Source: Utricularia gibba
Lineage: Eukaryota; Streptophyta; Magnoliopsida; Lamiales; Lentibulariaceae
Length of the DNA: 64,000 bases
NCBI GenBank assembly: GCA_002189035.1
Contig: NEEC01000017.1
Span: 2,418,001 to 2,482,000, forward strand
Reading direction: 5' to 3'
Position numbers and translations under genes: made by a program. Each line of letters starts with the position of its first letter. The first letter of the stretch is position 1. Shown here piece by piece: positions 11,116 through 22,086 of the stretch. The notes under the pieces were generated by a model that saw nothing but the letters and a program-made list of their open reading frames with translations, was not told the origin of the DNA and did not search any database.

Positions 11116-12552
11116 TTAATCCTCGTCTGATTCAGAAAGGTATTTCCTGACATCAAAAGGTTCCCTATTCGATCTTCGGTTCCCCATCTCAGGACACATT
11201 TGCTCATTCATCGGTGCAAACGCTGCATGAAGATTATGATAACTGGAATCAAGAGCAACACAAGCAGCCAAATAATTAAAACTAAAAACATTTTGATAGA
11301 GAAATCCCAAGATTCACAAGGCCGCCAACTAGCTCTTTCAAAGTGGTATCTCACTGATGGCTGCCCCCCCCCCCGGGAAGGGGCCCTCTTCGGTTCATAA
11401 CTATTTCAAAAAGATGAGAAAGTAGAAGCCAGTCGATTAAACTGACCTCTCTCCCTCATTCTTTTATCCCTCTCGTATTCAAATCTGTCACGCAGAAGGT
11501 TAACCCTTTCCCGGTTATCCTGCATCAAAAGTTACTCAGGTAGAGTGAATGTAAGCAAAAGAACCATGATGTTAACACTTTTCTTGTTCGGTGTCCTTTT
11601 TTATTTTTCGCCAATACCACATGCTCAAATTTCTGTGTGTTAAGGTGGAGGGATATAAAAAGCTAGTTAGAAGCTCATTACCTTCAATTGCTCAGGCTGG
11701 GTTTGTCTTGACCTGCATTAACAGAATCATCAGTTTGTCCTGCTTGTATTAATAGCGACAACAACGCCATCAGCTTCCTAGTAAATAAAATGCATGGAAC
11801 AAAACAAGACGGATCCTTTTGGATGTGGAATATCATACATGATACATGAAGATTAACAACTCAGTGTCTGCTTAGCACGCACAGATCAAGGAAATAAATT
11901 CCAACCTGTATGGATTGAAATTCTCATCATCCTCCTCAGCAGATTCATAGTTTTGACGGTCATGAGCCAGTTTCTTGGAATAACCATCATCCCAGTACAA
12001 CTTTTCCCAAGTCTCTCTAAGTTCATTATAAAGTTCCATATATCTTCTACACCATGTTTCATGGTCCTTCGACATGAAACGAAATAGCTTAGAATACAGA
12101 AATACCACAAGGAAAAAAGTCGACTAGATTCGCAAGTGAAAACCAACAAATTCAGTAATCATATTTCTGTTTCTCCTTCAATGTCTATACTACCACCGTG
12201 AACTGTAAGAAAATTAGAGCAATTAGCAACTAACCGATTCTTTAAGAACGAGGCGAGTACGACGCATAAACTGCTCTCGGAGCTGTTTCCGCCGTCTATT
12301 GGGAATGTTATCCCTAGGTATCACAAACCGTTCCCGCAGAGGAACATTCTCCCCTATTTCATGCATTTCCCCATCCACCACCCACCACTCCGACTTCTCA
12401 TCAGGTTTCCTCAAAATCGCCGATGGAGAGAACTTGGAACGGCGGCGAGCACTCGGCGCGGATGAAGCAGCATCGGGCCCTGTTCTGACAGAACGAAACT
12501 GGGAAGTAGAAAGCGGATGCGCGCGAAAAGCTCCTCTCGCCAGAGAAAACAT
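11116..12552 (-). CDS. conserved plant protein, probably mitochondrial, unknown function
   Basis: Five exons on -: 12235-12552, 11906-12066, 11682-11712, 11447-11519 and 11116-11222, all GT-AG, giving 229 residues with a consistent frame. The N-terminus is rich in Arg, Ala and Ser and poor in acidic residues (MFSLARGAFRAHPLSTSQFR), as in a mitochondrial presequence. The body is highly charged, with blocks SEWWVVDGEMHEIGENVPLR, RRRKQLREQFMRRTRLVLKE, RRYMELYNELRETWEKLYWD and RVNLLRDRFEYERDKRMRE, likely helical. No catalytic motif is visible. I recognise it only as a conserved plant protein; a structural role in a mitochondrial complex would fit but is a guess. Confidence 0.8.
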
Positions 12553-13712
12553 GGATGGAGCCAATCGGGCGCTAGAAGTGATGCGTAGGGGTTTAAGGTG
12601 CAAGGTAACGGAAATGGGTTCAAAATATAAAATTGTGAAAATAAATGGATGCAATTGCAAAGGGCTTATTGTTTGAGCCGCAAAATGTAAAATTAGGAAC
12701 CAATAGGATACAATTGCAGGGGCTTGTTGTTTGTGCATGCTTCTGCTTAGCAAACAAAACAGCTGCACGGAGTTCAGAAGGCATCTGCAAATGGACACCC
12801 TTAGACCTATGGTTCCAAAGGGAGCTTTCAAGCAAATAATAAACAAGAGATTTCTTTGAATACGCCGAAAGAAACACTTTTTGAAACGTTTAACACCCCC
12901 CTTTTGCCATCAAATATTACCTTGTCGTCTTCCCCTTCTTATGCGTTGCTGGAATGAACCCCAGTTCAAGATCAAGACTAATTTGCTCAAAGCTGTCAGC
13001 AGGAGGCTTGAGTGAGCCTGCTGTCTCCAAAGAGCACAAGGCACTTAAAGATGAACACAAACGCTAAGCCCGAGATGGAAAGGGGAGCGAAATGATATGC
13101 TGTTTTATCCACATTGGTAGTCAGATCGTACCCTGGATATGATGAGAAGTACCAACTCGACGTGCACTTCACTGTCTAGCACACCGTCTTTTCATGTGCG
13201 CAAACTCAGTCATTGTTAACCAGTGCAAAGGTATCAGCTGCGGGATCGAGTAGTTCCCCCTGGCCCTAAAGCTGTAATAAAACACTAGACAGTAAGAGCA
13301 AAGATCCAAAAGGGAACAAATTACCTTGGAAACAAGACATAACATCTCACTCATCTGGTTCTCTCTGCTCTTTACACCTTGCTGGCTTGCAGCATTCACA
13401 AATTCCAAAATCAGGATCCTACTGGATGAGCACCATATTTAACATAAAATCCTTTCAAAGGAAATTACCTAGATCAAGGCTGTGAGCTTGATGAAGAGGC
13501 TATTTCTATTCAATGAAAAATTCGAGTTCATAACAGCTAGATTTTCTAAACAAAGATTCCACCAGGGCATCACTAACGAGGTCATATGGAGAGATCATAC
13601 TTCCCTTTATCGACTAGATTTTATGTTATGCATCTTCTACAACTTTGATTTCAGCATCCCAATACACATCCACAGTGGCATAACTTGAAAACATATCTAC
13701 AGTGGCATAATT
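12553..13712. other. intergenic
   Basis: No gene recognised. Two imperfect direct copies of a 25-base segment (core CAATTGCA..GGGCTT.TTGTTT) lie about 68 bases apart near 12650 and 12715. Just before the duplicated exon copy, at about 13668-13712, a 22-base segment with core ACAGTGGCATAA occurs twice in tandem. Confidence 0.5.
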
Positions 13713-13849
13713 GGAAGTGGCAGTGCATTTGGTTGCACAAGGGGTAATTGGTAAGAGAGTGGACGAAATGGAGTCAGGGTTCATGATGGCTCTTGAATAC
13801 ATGATACAACTTGCTGAAAAGGATCAAGATGACAAGGTGCAATTCTGCA
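13713..13849 (+). pseudogene. displaced copy of exon 2 of the downstream plastid-protein gene
   Basis: These 137 bases match 14871-15007 with a single difference (GAATAC against GACTAC). The copy spans most of exon 2 plus 13 bases of the following intron, including the donor, so it arose from genomic DNA and not from a retrocopied mRNA. There are no other exons of the gene beside it. The frame happens to stay open to about 14151, but the continuation has no family resemblance. See Part 2 for the junction. Confidence 0.85.
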
Positions 13850-14298
13850 TTCGGCAGAATCAACACATTCCTGGCCATAAAACTATTAGAGATTGCATTA
13901 TACCTCAAAAAATGCCGAAGATACGTGAAATCCAAGCGGAAAAAAAAAATAGTGGCATCTTTGAAACTGTGGTGATTCCAATACAAAGCCAAGGCAAGAA
14001 ACAAAAGAATGACTGGGTCATTAGGTACCTGAAACGCGTTGTAAAACCCCATCCGAAACCTTCAGCGCCAACACCCCGTAGAAGTAAAACATGGGCATTG
14101 GGCAGCACCGAACCTCGCGAAAATTGGCGGGAAGTTGAACCGAACCGGTGAGTTTGGGTGGGCTTAATAGTTAATATTTGGGCCTAGAAAATAGTGGATT
14201 TTCTTTTTTTTTTGTTTTTGTTTTTGTTTTTTTTTTTTTGAGAAAAAGAGGCTGGTAGCTGATGAGTCTTTCTTCATATCGGAGCTTAATCGGTTTCC
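13850..14298. other. intergenic / promoter of the plastid-protein gene
   Basis: Follows the exon copy. Contains T-rich runs at about 14200-14240. No exon recognised apart from the fortuitously open frame to 14151. Confidence 0.4.
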
Positions 14299-16250
14299 AT
14301 GGCGTGCGCCGCCGCGCCGTCTGTCTCTTTATCTTCCTCCTCTTTGTTTTCGTATGTTAAACCACCAATTTTCGTTGTAGGACATCGCAGTTTTCATCTT
14401 AAACGGTGTTATCGCCAGGCCAAAATATATTCTCTTGTTGCTTCTCGTGCTGCTCCGTTGAACAGCAACGTAATTGCTGACGAAGAAAAGTGGGATGCAG
14501 CTCATTATGAAGCTCTTATCTCTGGTGGTGAACAGGTCATATCTGTTCTTGAAGAAATGACCAAACTTGTGAGTCCTCATGTTTCATTTTTTTTCTTGGA
14601 ATTTTCCCGTGATATGAGCATTTAGGTTATCCATTAAAGGATATAAGCTTTTAATTTGCAAGAAGAAGTTCCTGTTTCTATAACCATCTTATCAATGTAT
14701 TGCGAATAAGCCTATTGGCTGTCTTGATTATTGAACTCTTGCAAACAAAAGTTCAGAATGTCATGCCCCAAATGGCCACAACTGAGTTCTGATTGCTTTT
14801 CTTTTTTCTTTTTTTTTTTTTTGTGGATGCGATGAAAGCTGTCTGATATGAACATTGATGAAACATCAGAGGAAGTGGCAGTGCATTTGGTTGCACAAGG
14901 GGTAATTGGTAAGAGAGTGGACGAAATGGAGTCAGGGTTCATGATGGCTCTTGACTACATGATACAACTTGCTGAAAAGGATCAAGATGACAAGGTGCAA
15001 TTCTGCAATACTTTATAGTAGGGTTGAAAATTTGTGCGTTGATGCTTTTGTATGTTGGGGCTGGGCTTTGTGCATTTTTTCATGAAGTCTTCTCAATTGT
15101 TTTATGTTACTATCCTTCGCATGTTTCAGAGGAAATCTCTGCTGGAGACGATTAAGGAGACTGTACTATCACATCTCACCAAAAAATGCCCTCCACATGT
15201 GAGAATCTTGTGACTTGGTGTGGCGAACTCTTTGTGAATTTGTAAATTTGGATGCTCGTTTTGTTTTTGTGTTTTTAGGTCCAGGTAGTTGGCCTTCTGT
15301 GCCGAACTCCATCAAAAGATAGCAGGCATGAACTATTAAGGAGGGTTGCTGCAGGAGGCGGTGTGTTCAAAGGTGAGGATGGCACAAAAGTTCATCTTCC
15401 TGGGGCGAACCTAAACGAGATAGGAAACCAAGCTGATGATCTTTTGGAGGTGAGTATGTAAAATCATTCTAATAATTCCATCCACAAGTGCTTAAATTTC
15501 TGTGGTTTTTTAATTAGACAATGGAATCACGTCCAGCCATTCCCGATAGAAAGCTGCTTGCAAGGCTAGTTTTGATCAGAGAAGAATCGAGGAACATGAT
15601 GGGAGGGGGGTTGCTGGATGAAAGAAATGACCGTGGCTTCAATACACTACCCGAACCTGAGGTTCATTCCTTACCTGCATAACAATTCGTTGAGTGCAAA
15701 AGCTTTCTGCATAAAGAACAATGCTGTTGTCTGTTTCCAGGTCAAGTTTCTTAGCAAACTGGTGGCATTACGACCGGGGAAAACTGTACGTGACATGATA
15801 AAGGCTGTAATGGAAGGAAAAAACGAGGGTGAAGACTTTTCCGGAAAGGTAAGCTACACCAATGCAATATAAGATGAACCTTTCATCAAGGTGATGCCTT
15901 TACTCTTGCTAACTTCCGTGCTGATCTCCAGGGAGGTGATGCTCATCACAGTTCATTACCTGTACGCCCTGGAATGTTTCTTGAAACTGTTTCTAAGGTA
16001 TCCATATATTCTGTTCTTCCGGAAGATGATAGCATCGCCACTAAAGAGTGCTGGTTGATGGAAATCAGGTTTTAGGTAGTATATATGCCGGAGACAAGTC
16101 AGGAATCACAGCACAGCACCTGGAATGGGTACACTCCTGCGCCATTGCTTCATTACAATGCCTGGTAGTTGTGTTGTATTAACTGATGTTTTTGTTGTGG
16201 TACAGGTTCATCAGAATACACTGCAGATACTTCAAGAGATTGCCTTCTAG
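14299..16250 (+). CDS. PRDA1: plastid-targeted protein resembling PRDA1 (PEP-related development arrested 1)
   Basis: Nine exons: 14299-14568, 14839-14994, 15130-15198, 15279-15449, 15518-15661, 15741-15848, 15932-15997, 16069-16128, 16206-16250. All introns are GT-AG and all are in phase 0; the product is 362 residues. The N-terminus is Ser/Ala-rich with hydrophobic and basic residues, as in a chloroplast transit peptide. Conserved-looking blocks are EKWDAAHYEALISGGEQV, KRVDEMESGFMMALDYMIQL, SHLTKKCPPHVQVVGLLCRT, SRPAIPDRKLLARLVLIREE, LPVRPGMFLETVSKVLGSIY and GITAQHLEWVHQNTLQILQE. I believe this is the PRDA1 family, which supports plastid-encoded RNA polymerase activity and early chloroplast development, but the name is from memory. 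No known catalytic domain is seen. Confidence 0.8.
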
Positions 16251-16585
16251 TTTCAACACTTGTACTATGAACATATTGACACGAACGGACAGTTTCAAAG
16301 ACATGGTATCTTTGTTACCATCAATACAATTCTTTTTTATCATATAGACGAAACGTCATAACCCAATATATATTTACTAAATTAATTATTTGAATTTAAT
16401 TGTGTTTTGTGGAATAATAAAAATTATTATTTTAAGAATAATAATGTTCTATGCTATTTACGATCCGCTTTTGCCCTCTGTCCTCGCCCTGGAAAATTGC
16501 GATTGGTGTCTCTGGTCATTCTGGAACCCTATTCTCAACGGAAACGCTGACAACGCACGCGCCGCCGATCTATTTGCTGTTCCAG
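16251..16585. other. intergenic and THO7 5' exon
   Basis: Short spacer between two + strand genes; AT-rich to about 16450, then the presumed promoter and untranslated first exon of the THO7 gene. Confidence 0.4.
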
Positions 16586-16831
16586 GTGAGCTTATCGCTT
16601 CCAATTTGGGTATTATGTTCTCTTATCGCCGTATCGGCATTTTTTATGCGTCCATGAGTAGCTCGCTGTTATGCAGTTCGCGGTTATCGTCTTTGTGGTT
16701 TTTAACTGGAACACTTTGAGGATCAGCTGTTGGCAAGTGGGAATTTTTTTTTTTTTTTTTTTTGCGTTGGAAGTGTTTGATGAGTTTCATGGAGTATGCC
16801 ATTCCTTACGGGCCTAATTGTTTTCGTGCAG
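16586..16831 (+). other. probable 5' UTR intron of the THO7 gene
   Basis: A donor (CCAG then GTGAGC) at 16586 and an acceptor (TCGTGCAG) ending at 16831 bracket 246 bases with a T run. The start codon follows 14 bases later. Inference from splice signals only. Confidence 0.5.
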
Positions 16832-16844
16832 TCTGTGTTTCTAG

Positions 16845-17644
16845 ATGTTGAGGAGCAGGAAATTGGTGAGTAAGGGCGAGCCAACGGCAGCACACTATGC
16901 TTTTGGTCCTGTTGAAGATGACATCATCATCAAATACAGGCTGCTTACACGGACAACAACGACAAGGGGGGAACCACCATTGAAGAAACTTCAAAAAAAG
17001 TTCGCAGCTTTTACACACGAAATCGAGAAAGAAGCTGAAAATCATGCAGAATGTGAGAGGCTTGCCAAAGCTTTTTTGCAAGAGTTGCACACTTTCGAGA
17101 TTCCATTGCTCAAAAGCAGAGCTGTGATGGATGCAAACGTTAGAGAGAAGGAAAATTTCAATGAGTTGAAAGATGAAATAAACAGGCAGATTTTGGCTGC
17201 ACAGAAAGATATAGAGGATTTGAAGAAACAGTTGGAAGAAAGTAAGATTGAGAGGCAGCACAAAGAGGAGTGTGAAGCCATTAGGAAGCTGATTGCCGTG
17301 CAGCCGCCAAGATCAGAAACACAGGAAGTTATCAATGAACTGGAGAAGGAGATTGCAACATTGGAAGCTGAAAACGCAGCTGGTTCAAGGACACTCGACC
17401 TACGCAAGAAGCAGTTTGCCCTCCTCCTACATGTGGTATGTTTTTTCTTGGAGTTGTTGTTGATAACACACCAAACCTTGTAAAGTATATTTAACATGTT
17501 TAATGTTAGGTGGATGAATTGCAAAACACGATCGAGGAAGATCAAAAGAGCATAGCTGAGGAAATAAGATCAGCAATTGATGAGCCCATGCAAGCTCTTC
17601 TGGAGTCTGCTAATGGTAGTGCCGATGCCATGGCTGTTGATTAG
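16845..17644 (+). CDS. THO7: THO complex subunit 7 (THOC7/Mft1 family)
   Basis: Subunit of the nuclear THO/TREX complex, which couples transcription to mRNA export and small-RNA precursor handling. Two coding exons, 16845-17435 and 17510-17644, giving 241 residues. Family blocks are [57 protein letters not shown] and [18 protein letters not shown]. Most of the protein is heptad-rich and charged, consistent with the coiled coil that pairs THOC7 with its partner subunit. The short C-terminus ends in AMAVD. It converges with the UBA-domain gene about 300 bases downstream. Confidence 0.94.
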
Positions 17645-17944
17645 AATTTGCCTCGACAGATTACATTATTGGTGGAACTTGTGCTAATTCCCTTGTCTTG
17701 TGAAACGTCATATATGATGTTTTATTGTTGCCATGGAGTACGTGAATGTAGTGTATTAGTAGAAACTATAGCCAGACAGCAGCATTAAGCCAAATGAAAC
17801 GTGGTGCTTTCTCCAGCAAGAATGAAATGCGACGTTCACAGCATAGGCAAAAAGCACCAACAGTAGAAGGAACGGAACATCCGCTGCAGGCAACCACTTC
17901 TTTGTCCATTTCTTATTACAAAGACAACTTGCATTTCACATCCT

Positions 17945-19824
17945 TCACAGGGAAGGAGAGGAAACGAACTGTCTTGAAAAGCCGAACGGATCGTTGTCAT
18001 CGAAAGTAGAAGCCCACTGATCCCTGGGACCATTGGGGATTGGCTGCAAAGAAGATGCTACACCTGCCTCCGGCGACAATGGAACCACCATACCATTCCC
18101 AGTTGTGAGGTCTGGCCTCATGGTAGGCTTCAGACCCAGGCTATATCGAAACGACTCGCCTGGATGACTGTTTTTCTGAGATGAGTAATTCATTCCGGGC
18201 CATGATCCGCTGGATCTTGATGCTAGTGACCTCGTGTCTAAACTCCAGTCTATGTTGGCATAATCAAATTGTGGCATAGAGCTGCCTGCCTTCCAGTCAA
18301 ATGTAGATGACCCTGATGAACAGCTGGCGCCGAGCCCTGAAAACAGTCCAAGGGAGGAAGCTTCCGCCAGTGTTGATGATGCACCGCCCCTACTCCAAGA
18401 AATATTGGGCCTGCTGCTTTCTTGGGGATCAGTTGAGCTAATGTTGGATAAGTGCTTCTGTGGCGGAAAATGTAGTTGACTGTACAAAGAATGCGGATTA
18501 ACCCCATTGCCAAGGCTTCTCGAGATGGCAATAGGTGATAATGACCCATTGGGCTTCGCCATATCAATCCCACTAGAATGCCAACCCATGGCTGCCCCAG
18601 TTGGAGGAGAGCCTGCAGTTGAGCTAGAAGCCAGGTTTCCATTTATGGATTGATGCCGCTGCATAACAACAACTGGTTCCCTGGACTCGACCTGTAGATT
18701 CTTCAAATCATCCCTAAAGCCAGATGATGAGATTCAATCTTGAATGGAGGCGGGGCAGCTTGTAATGCATTGGAAACAGAAGGAATCAAGGTCAAACTTG
18801 ACCATCTTTTATCCATGGGGACAGTCTTAGGCTGCGGCTTGGACCAGTCCACCTTATAAGGTGCTTTTCTCACTTCTAGCGTACCCTTTGAGCTATTATC
18901 AACGGAAGGACCCATCAGCCCCTCAACTCTAGTATAGTTGAAATCCTTGCCATCTCTTTTCTGTTGCATACTGGCAGATGCCATGATATTCAGCCGCCCG
19001 CTCATTGAAATCTGGCCAACATCCGCTGTCAGCTTGGCTTCTGCTATAGCAGGGGCAGCAATATTTTCCTGTTTCGATGCCTTCAACACTTCTTCAGCTT
19101 TTTCAATGTTCCCCTCACAAGCAACAATGGCTCTTTCCACTTCCTGCTTGGAAACCTTGTATCTTATTTCCAAGCCTGTGATTTTTTCAAGCTCTTCTGA
19201 TATATCAATTTTTAAATTTCCCCCACTGTCTATACTGTGTTCTGCGTGATTGGACTCCTCACCGCCCTCAAAAAGCCATGCCACTGACTCTTCTAACCTA
19301 CCCTCATTGAGAATCAGGGCCATTGTGGCTCGTTCTATTGTAAACCCCATTGCCACAAGCTGCTGAGCTAACGCTTCAAGCTTCCTTGACATTAGATAAC
19401 CACTGCATCGCTCATGCAGTTCCTGAGCCCGCTTCTCCCTTTGCCGCTGATGTTTTTTCTCATTTTTCAGGCGTGTTTTTTCTCTTTTGTCATTGCCAGC
19501 TCCTGGAATAGGCTCCTGCCGTGATGGCTGAGAAATTTTCTCCTTGTGATCTTCTGATTCACCAGACCAGCTGCCATTGTTGGAAATAGAGTCAACTTCA
19601 ATCCCGGCTCCCAAAGAGTTTCCATTATTATCGTCCATATCATCTGTGTTGCGAAATCGACCATTCATATGAAGAGGACTGCCAGAAGGGATCGGTACAC
19701 CTTCAAATGTATTGAGTGTGCCCAAAATAGGATTGTACCCACTTGAAGGAATCCCAACACTGGCACTAGCGTCAGCTCTGGAAGCGTTTTTATCTTTGGC
19801 TTTAGAATGGGGTGCTGGAGACAT
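17945..19824 (-). CDS. UBA-domain protein (plant UBA/TS-N family)
   Basis: Likely ubiquitin-binding adaptor of unknown process. A single coding exon on - encodes about 626 residues if one frame break is bridged. N-terminal third: low-complexity Ser/Asn/Gly, then a basic stretch (REKTRLKNEKKHQRQREKRA, residues about 113-132). A UBA domain lies at about 147-188 (LEALAQQLVAMGFTIERATM, then EESVAWLFEGG). A second UBA-like helical unit lies at about 214-252 (YKVSKQEVERAIVACEGNIE). The C-terminal half is Ser/Pro/Gly-rich with WSRGG and DWSLDTRSLASRSS. The frame breaks at 18712-18714: the first part ends after ESHHLALG, and the second resumes as DDLKNLQVESREPVVVMQR if the CCC (GGG on -) run is one base longer. 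Probably an assembly indel. Confidence 0.82.
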
Positions 19825-19847
19825 GATGCTCAGTTCAGGTTGTTATT

Positions 19848-20322
19848 CTAGCTTCAAAAGATGAAACGGGTTACTTTAATCGTGTTAATCAAGTTAAGGA
19901 AAACTACAAAAAAAAAAAGAGCTATGAACACGGGTTTAACAGACATAATAATTAACAAGGGCAACTCAGAAAAAAAAAACGCTCTACTATACGCATCAAA
20001 ATAATATCCAAGATGCCACAAGAAACGATTTCAACGTATTCCATGAAAAAGGCTAAGCTCCTGGAGGCCAAACCAGATGCAAAAGAATCACGTAGAAAAA
20101 TCAAAGAAGAAGCACATTGACCGATATCCATATGTGAAAAGAGAAGAGCAGGACGTAATGCCCTAACCACGGAACTACCAATCTCCCTACACCACCGCCC
20201 ACTGCTCGAATCTAAACAATCTCCACGGGAAGAACAAAATTAACAAAGATAAACTCCGCCGCAGCCCTAACCTCCTCAGAAGCAAAAACGAAAACTATAA
20301 AACACAGCGACGGCGGCCTCAC
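19848..20322 (-). other. probable 5' UTR intron of the UBA-domain gene
   Basis: On -, a donor (AGAG then GTGAGG) lies at 20322-20323 and an acceptor (AAGCTAG) at 19848, 23 bases before the start codon. No open frame crosses the interval. Inference from splice signals. Confidence 0.45.
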
Positions 20323-20451
20323 CTCTAACAGATCTCGATCAGCGGTGGGCGAGCACGGCTGAAAATGAATTTCAGGAGTGGGGCGAGCGAATTGCAGGCA
20401 GAATCGCGATTGAGAGATGTGTAATTGCGTATGCTTGGAGGGTCTGTTGCC

Positions 20452-20470
20452 AAAATGTATATAAATAGCG
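20452..20470 (-). promoter_or_regulatory. TATA box candidate for the UBA-domain gene
   Basis: On - the sequence reads CTATTTATATACATTTTGG. It lies about 130 bases upstream of the presumed 5' UTR donor, a reasonable distance for a first exon. The motif also reads as TATATAAATAG on +, so strand assignment rests on gene position. Confidence 0.4.
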
Positions 20471-21209
20471 CAGCGTAAGGCTGTAAAGGAGTCCACCCGT
20501 GGACTTACTGTGCATAATCGCCCACATTTGAGGTTGGAATTCAACCCATTCCCCAGACCTTTCTTCTAGAAAACATACATAATTGTTCTTATTAAAAAAA
20601 TAGAAATTCACATATCGATATACTTCCTGAAATCCACATTTTGAACTCACATTTACATATATGATCTAACCAAATATGGCGCTGTTATTGGAATCCGATC
20701 GGACCACCCTCGGAATGAGAACTGGGAGTGGTTGTTCTCAAGTTTGGATACACATGAACAGTGAAGAGATGGCCTTCAAGAAGATGCAAAGGCAGACGTA
20801 GTGCAGTAAAGACAATCTTTCACATGTCTATCTTCACTTTAGCCTTACGTGCACCAGACAGCATTCTCATTCGTGCAATGAGAGGATATCACAGTCATGC
20901 ACACGACACACAGGGGGTGAACTGCACCAGGTGCTTGCTTCTTTGAGCAGAGTTATGGAAGCCGCACAGTGATTTATAGCATGAAGGGTCACTGAAAAGC
21001 AGCAGGTCTGATCTGATCATGTAATGAAGACATATCACAATCATGAACACAGGGGAACCACGGGAGCTTCTTTGAAGATGGTGGAAAGAAGCCGATGCTT
21101 ACAGGTTTACAACGGAAGGAGAAACTGAATCCCATGAAAACAGTGGTATGGGGGATTATTCATATGGTAATAAGAAGTGGGATCACCAGCAGCAGCAGCA
21201 GCAGTCAGA
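20471..21209. other. intergenic
   Basis: Region between the UBA gene promoter and the 3' end of the cystatin gene. No coding exon recognised. A CAG microsatellite of six units lies at about 21186-21203. Confidence 0.45.
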
Positions 21210-21676
21210 TCAAGCAGTCCCAACCTCCTTAAAGTCCTCAACTTGTTTGAAATTCAGCCATGGTTTCACCCAAACCTTGGCCTCGTACACTTTGTCCTGC
21301 CCACCATCTGCAGCATCAAGAGTGATGTAGTACATGGTACCAGCTACCACTTGCCGCCTCACATTCGTAACCTTCTTGAACTCCAACAGAGCGTTCTGCA
21401 CGAAGGCGAGTTTCAGAAAAGGGAAAAATCCCAAATTGATTTCCAAATTGAAACCCTAAAACGTCAAATCTCGATCCAGAAACCGTAGGCCGCAAACAAA
21501 CATCGCGATCCATTTACGGAAACCGGAAACAAGAATCAGACGTAAAATAAAGGAGGAGCGAAGAGACACAAAACCTGCTTCTTATTGTGATCATCGACCG
21601 CAAAACGAGCAAGTTCGTCGATCTCCAAACTGTTGGCGGCGCTTCCGTATTCAGTAATCCCTCCAGCGAAAGCCAT
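21210..21676 (-). CDS. phytocystatin (cysteine proteinase inhibitor)
   Basis: Inhibitor of papain-like (C1) cysteine proteases. Two exons on -, 21575-21676 and 21210-21395, with a GT-AG intron at the conserved phytocystatin position after NKKQ; 95 residues. All hallmarks are present: the plant block [13 protein letters not shown], the inhibitory loop QVVAG, and the C-terminal KPW (VKPWLNFK). The N-terminal Gly needed for tight binding is likely one of those in [11 protein letters not shown]. There is no signal peptide, so it is presumably cytosolic, and no C-terminal legumain-inhibiting extension. Confidence 0.93.
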
Positions 21677-22086
21677 ATCGTGATCTCTGTATAGCAAATG
21701 GGAGACTCTTCGAAACAAATGGCGTCGATGTAACGCGTATGGGATCCTATTTGACTCTTGGGCTGGCCGACCTGCCTTCCCCCACTTTGTCCAAATAAGA
21801 CAGATGGGAGTGGACGGACAGCAGCGTTCTCAAATCCCCGATCGGACCGGATGGTTAAAACCTGGGTTAGGCGTCCATGTCCCCATGGAGGAGTATTCAA
21901 CACAGCATCATGCACCTGGAATGACTTGCGTTTCTTTAATTGATCAAGATGGAATCTCAACAGATTTAAACCAAATGTGATCGTCCGTCTCATGGAGGTA
22001 AAAGAGAGCCATCGAAAGATGCGGGCACAGGCCACTACAAATTTCTGGGTGCACTCAGAAATATGCCCTGCTATCGATCATTCCCA
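21677..22086. other. divergent promoter region, cystatin (-) and BAHD (+)
   Basis: About 410 bases between two divergent start codons; it must hold both promoters. No clear TATA element could be assigned. Confidence 0.4.

Noticed and set aside
13711-14151. Open frame of about 146 residues treated as a gene
   Set aside because: Its first part is a near-identical copy of exon 2 of the downstream gene and the rest is unrelated read-through; it begins with TTG, not ATG.
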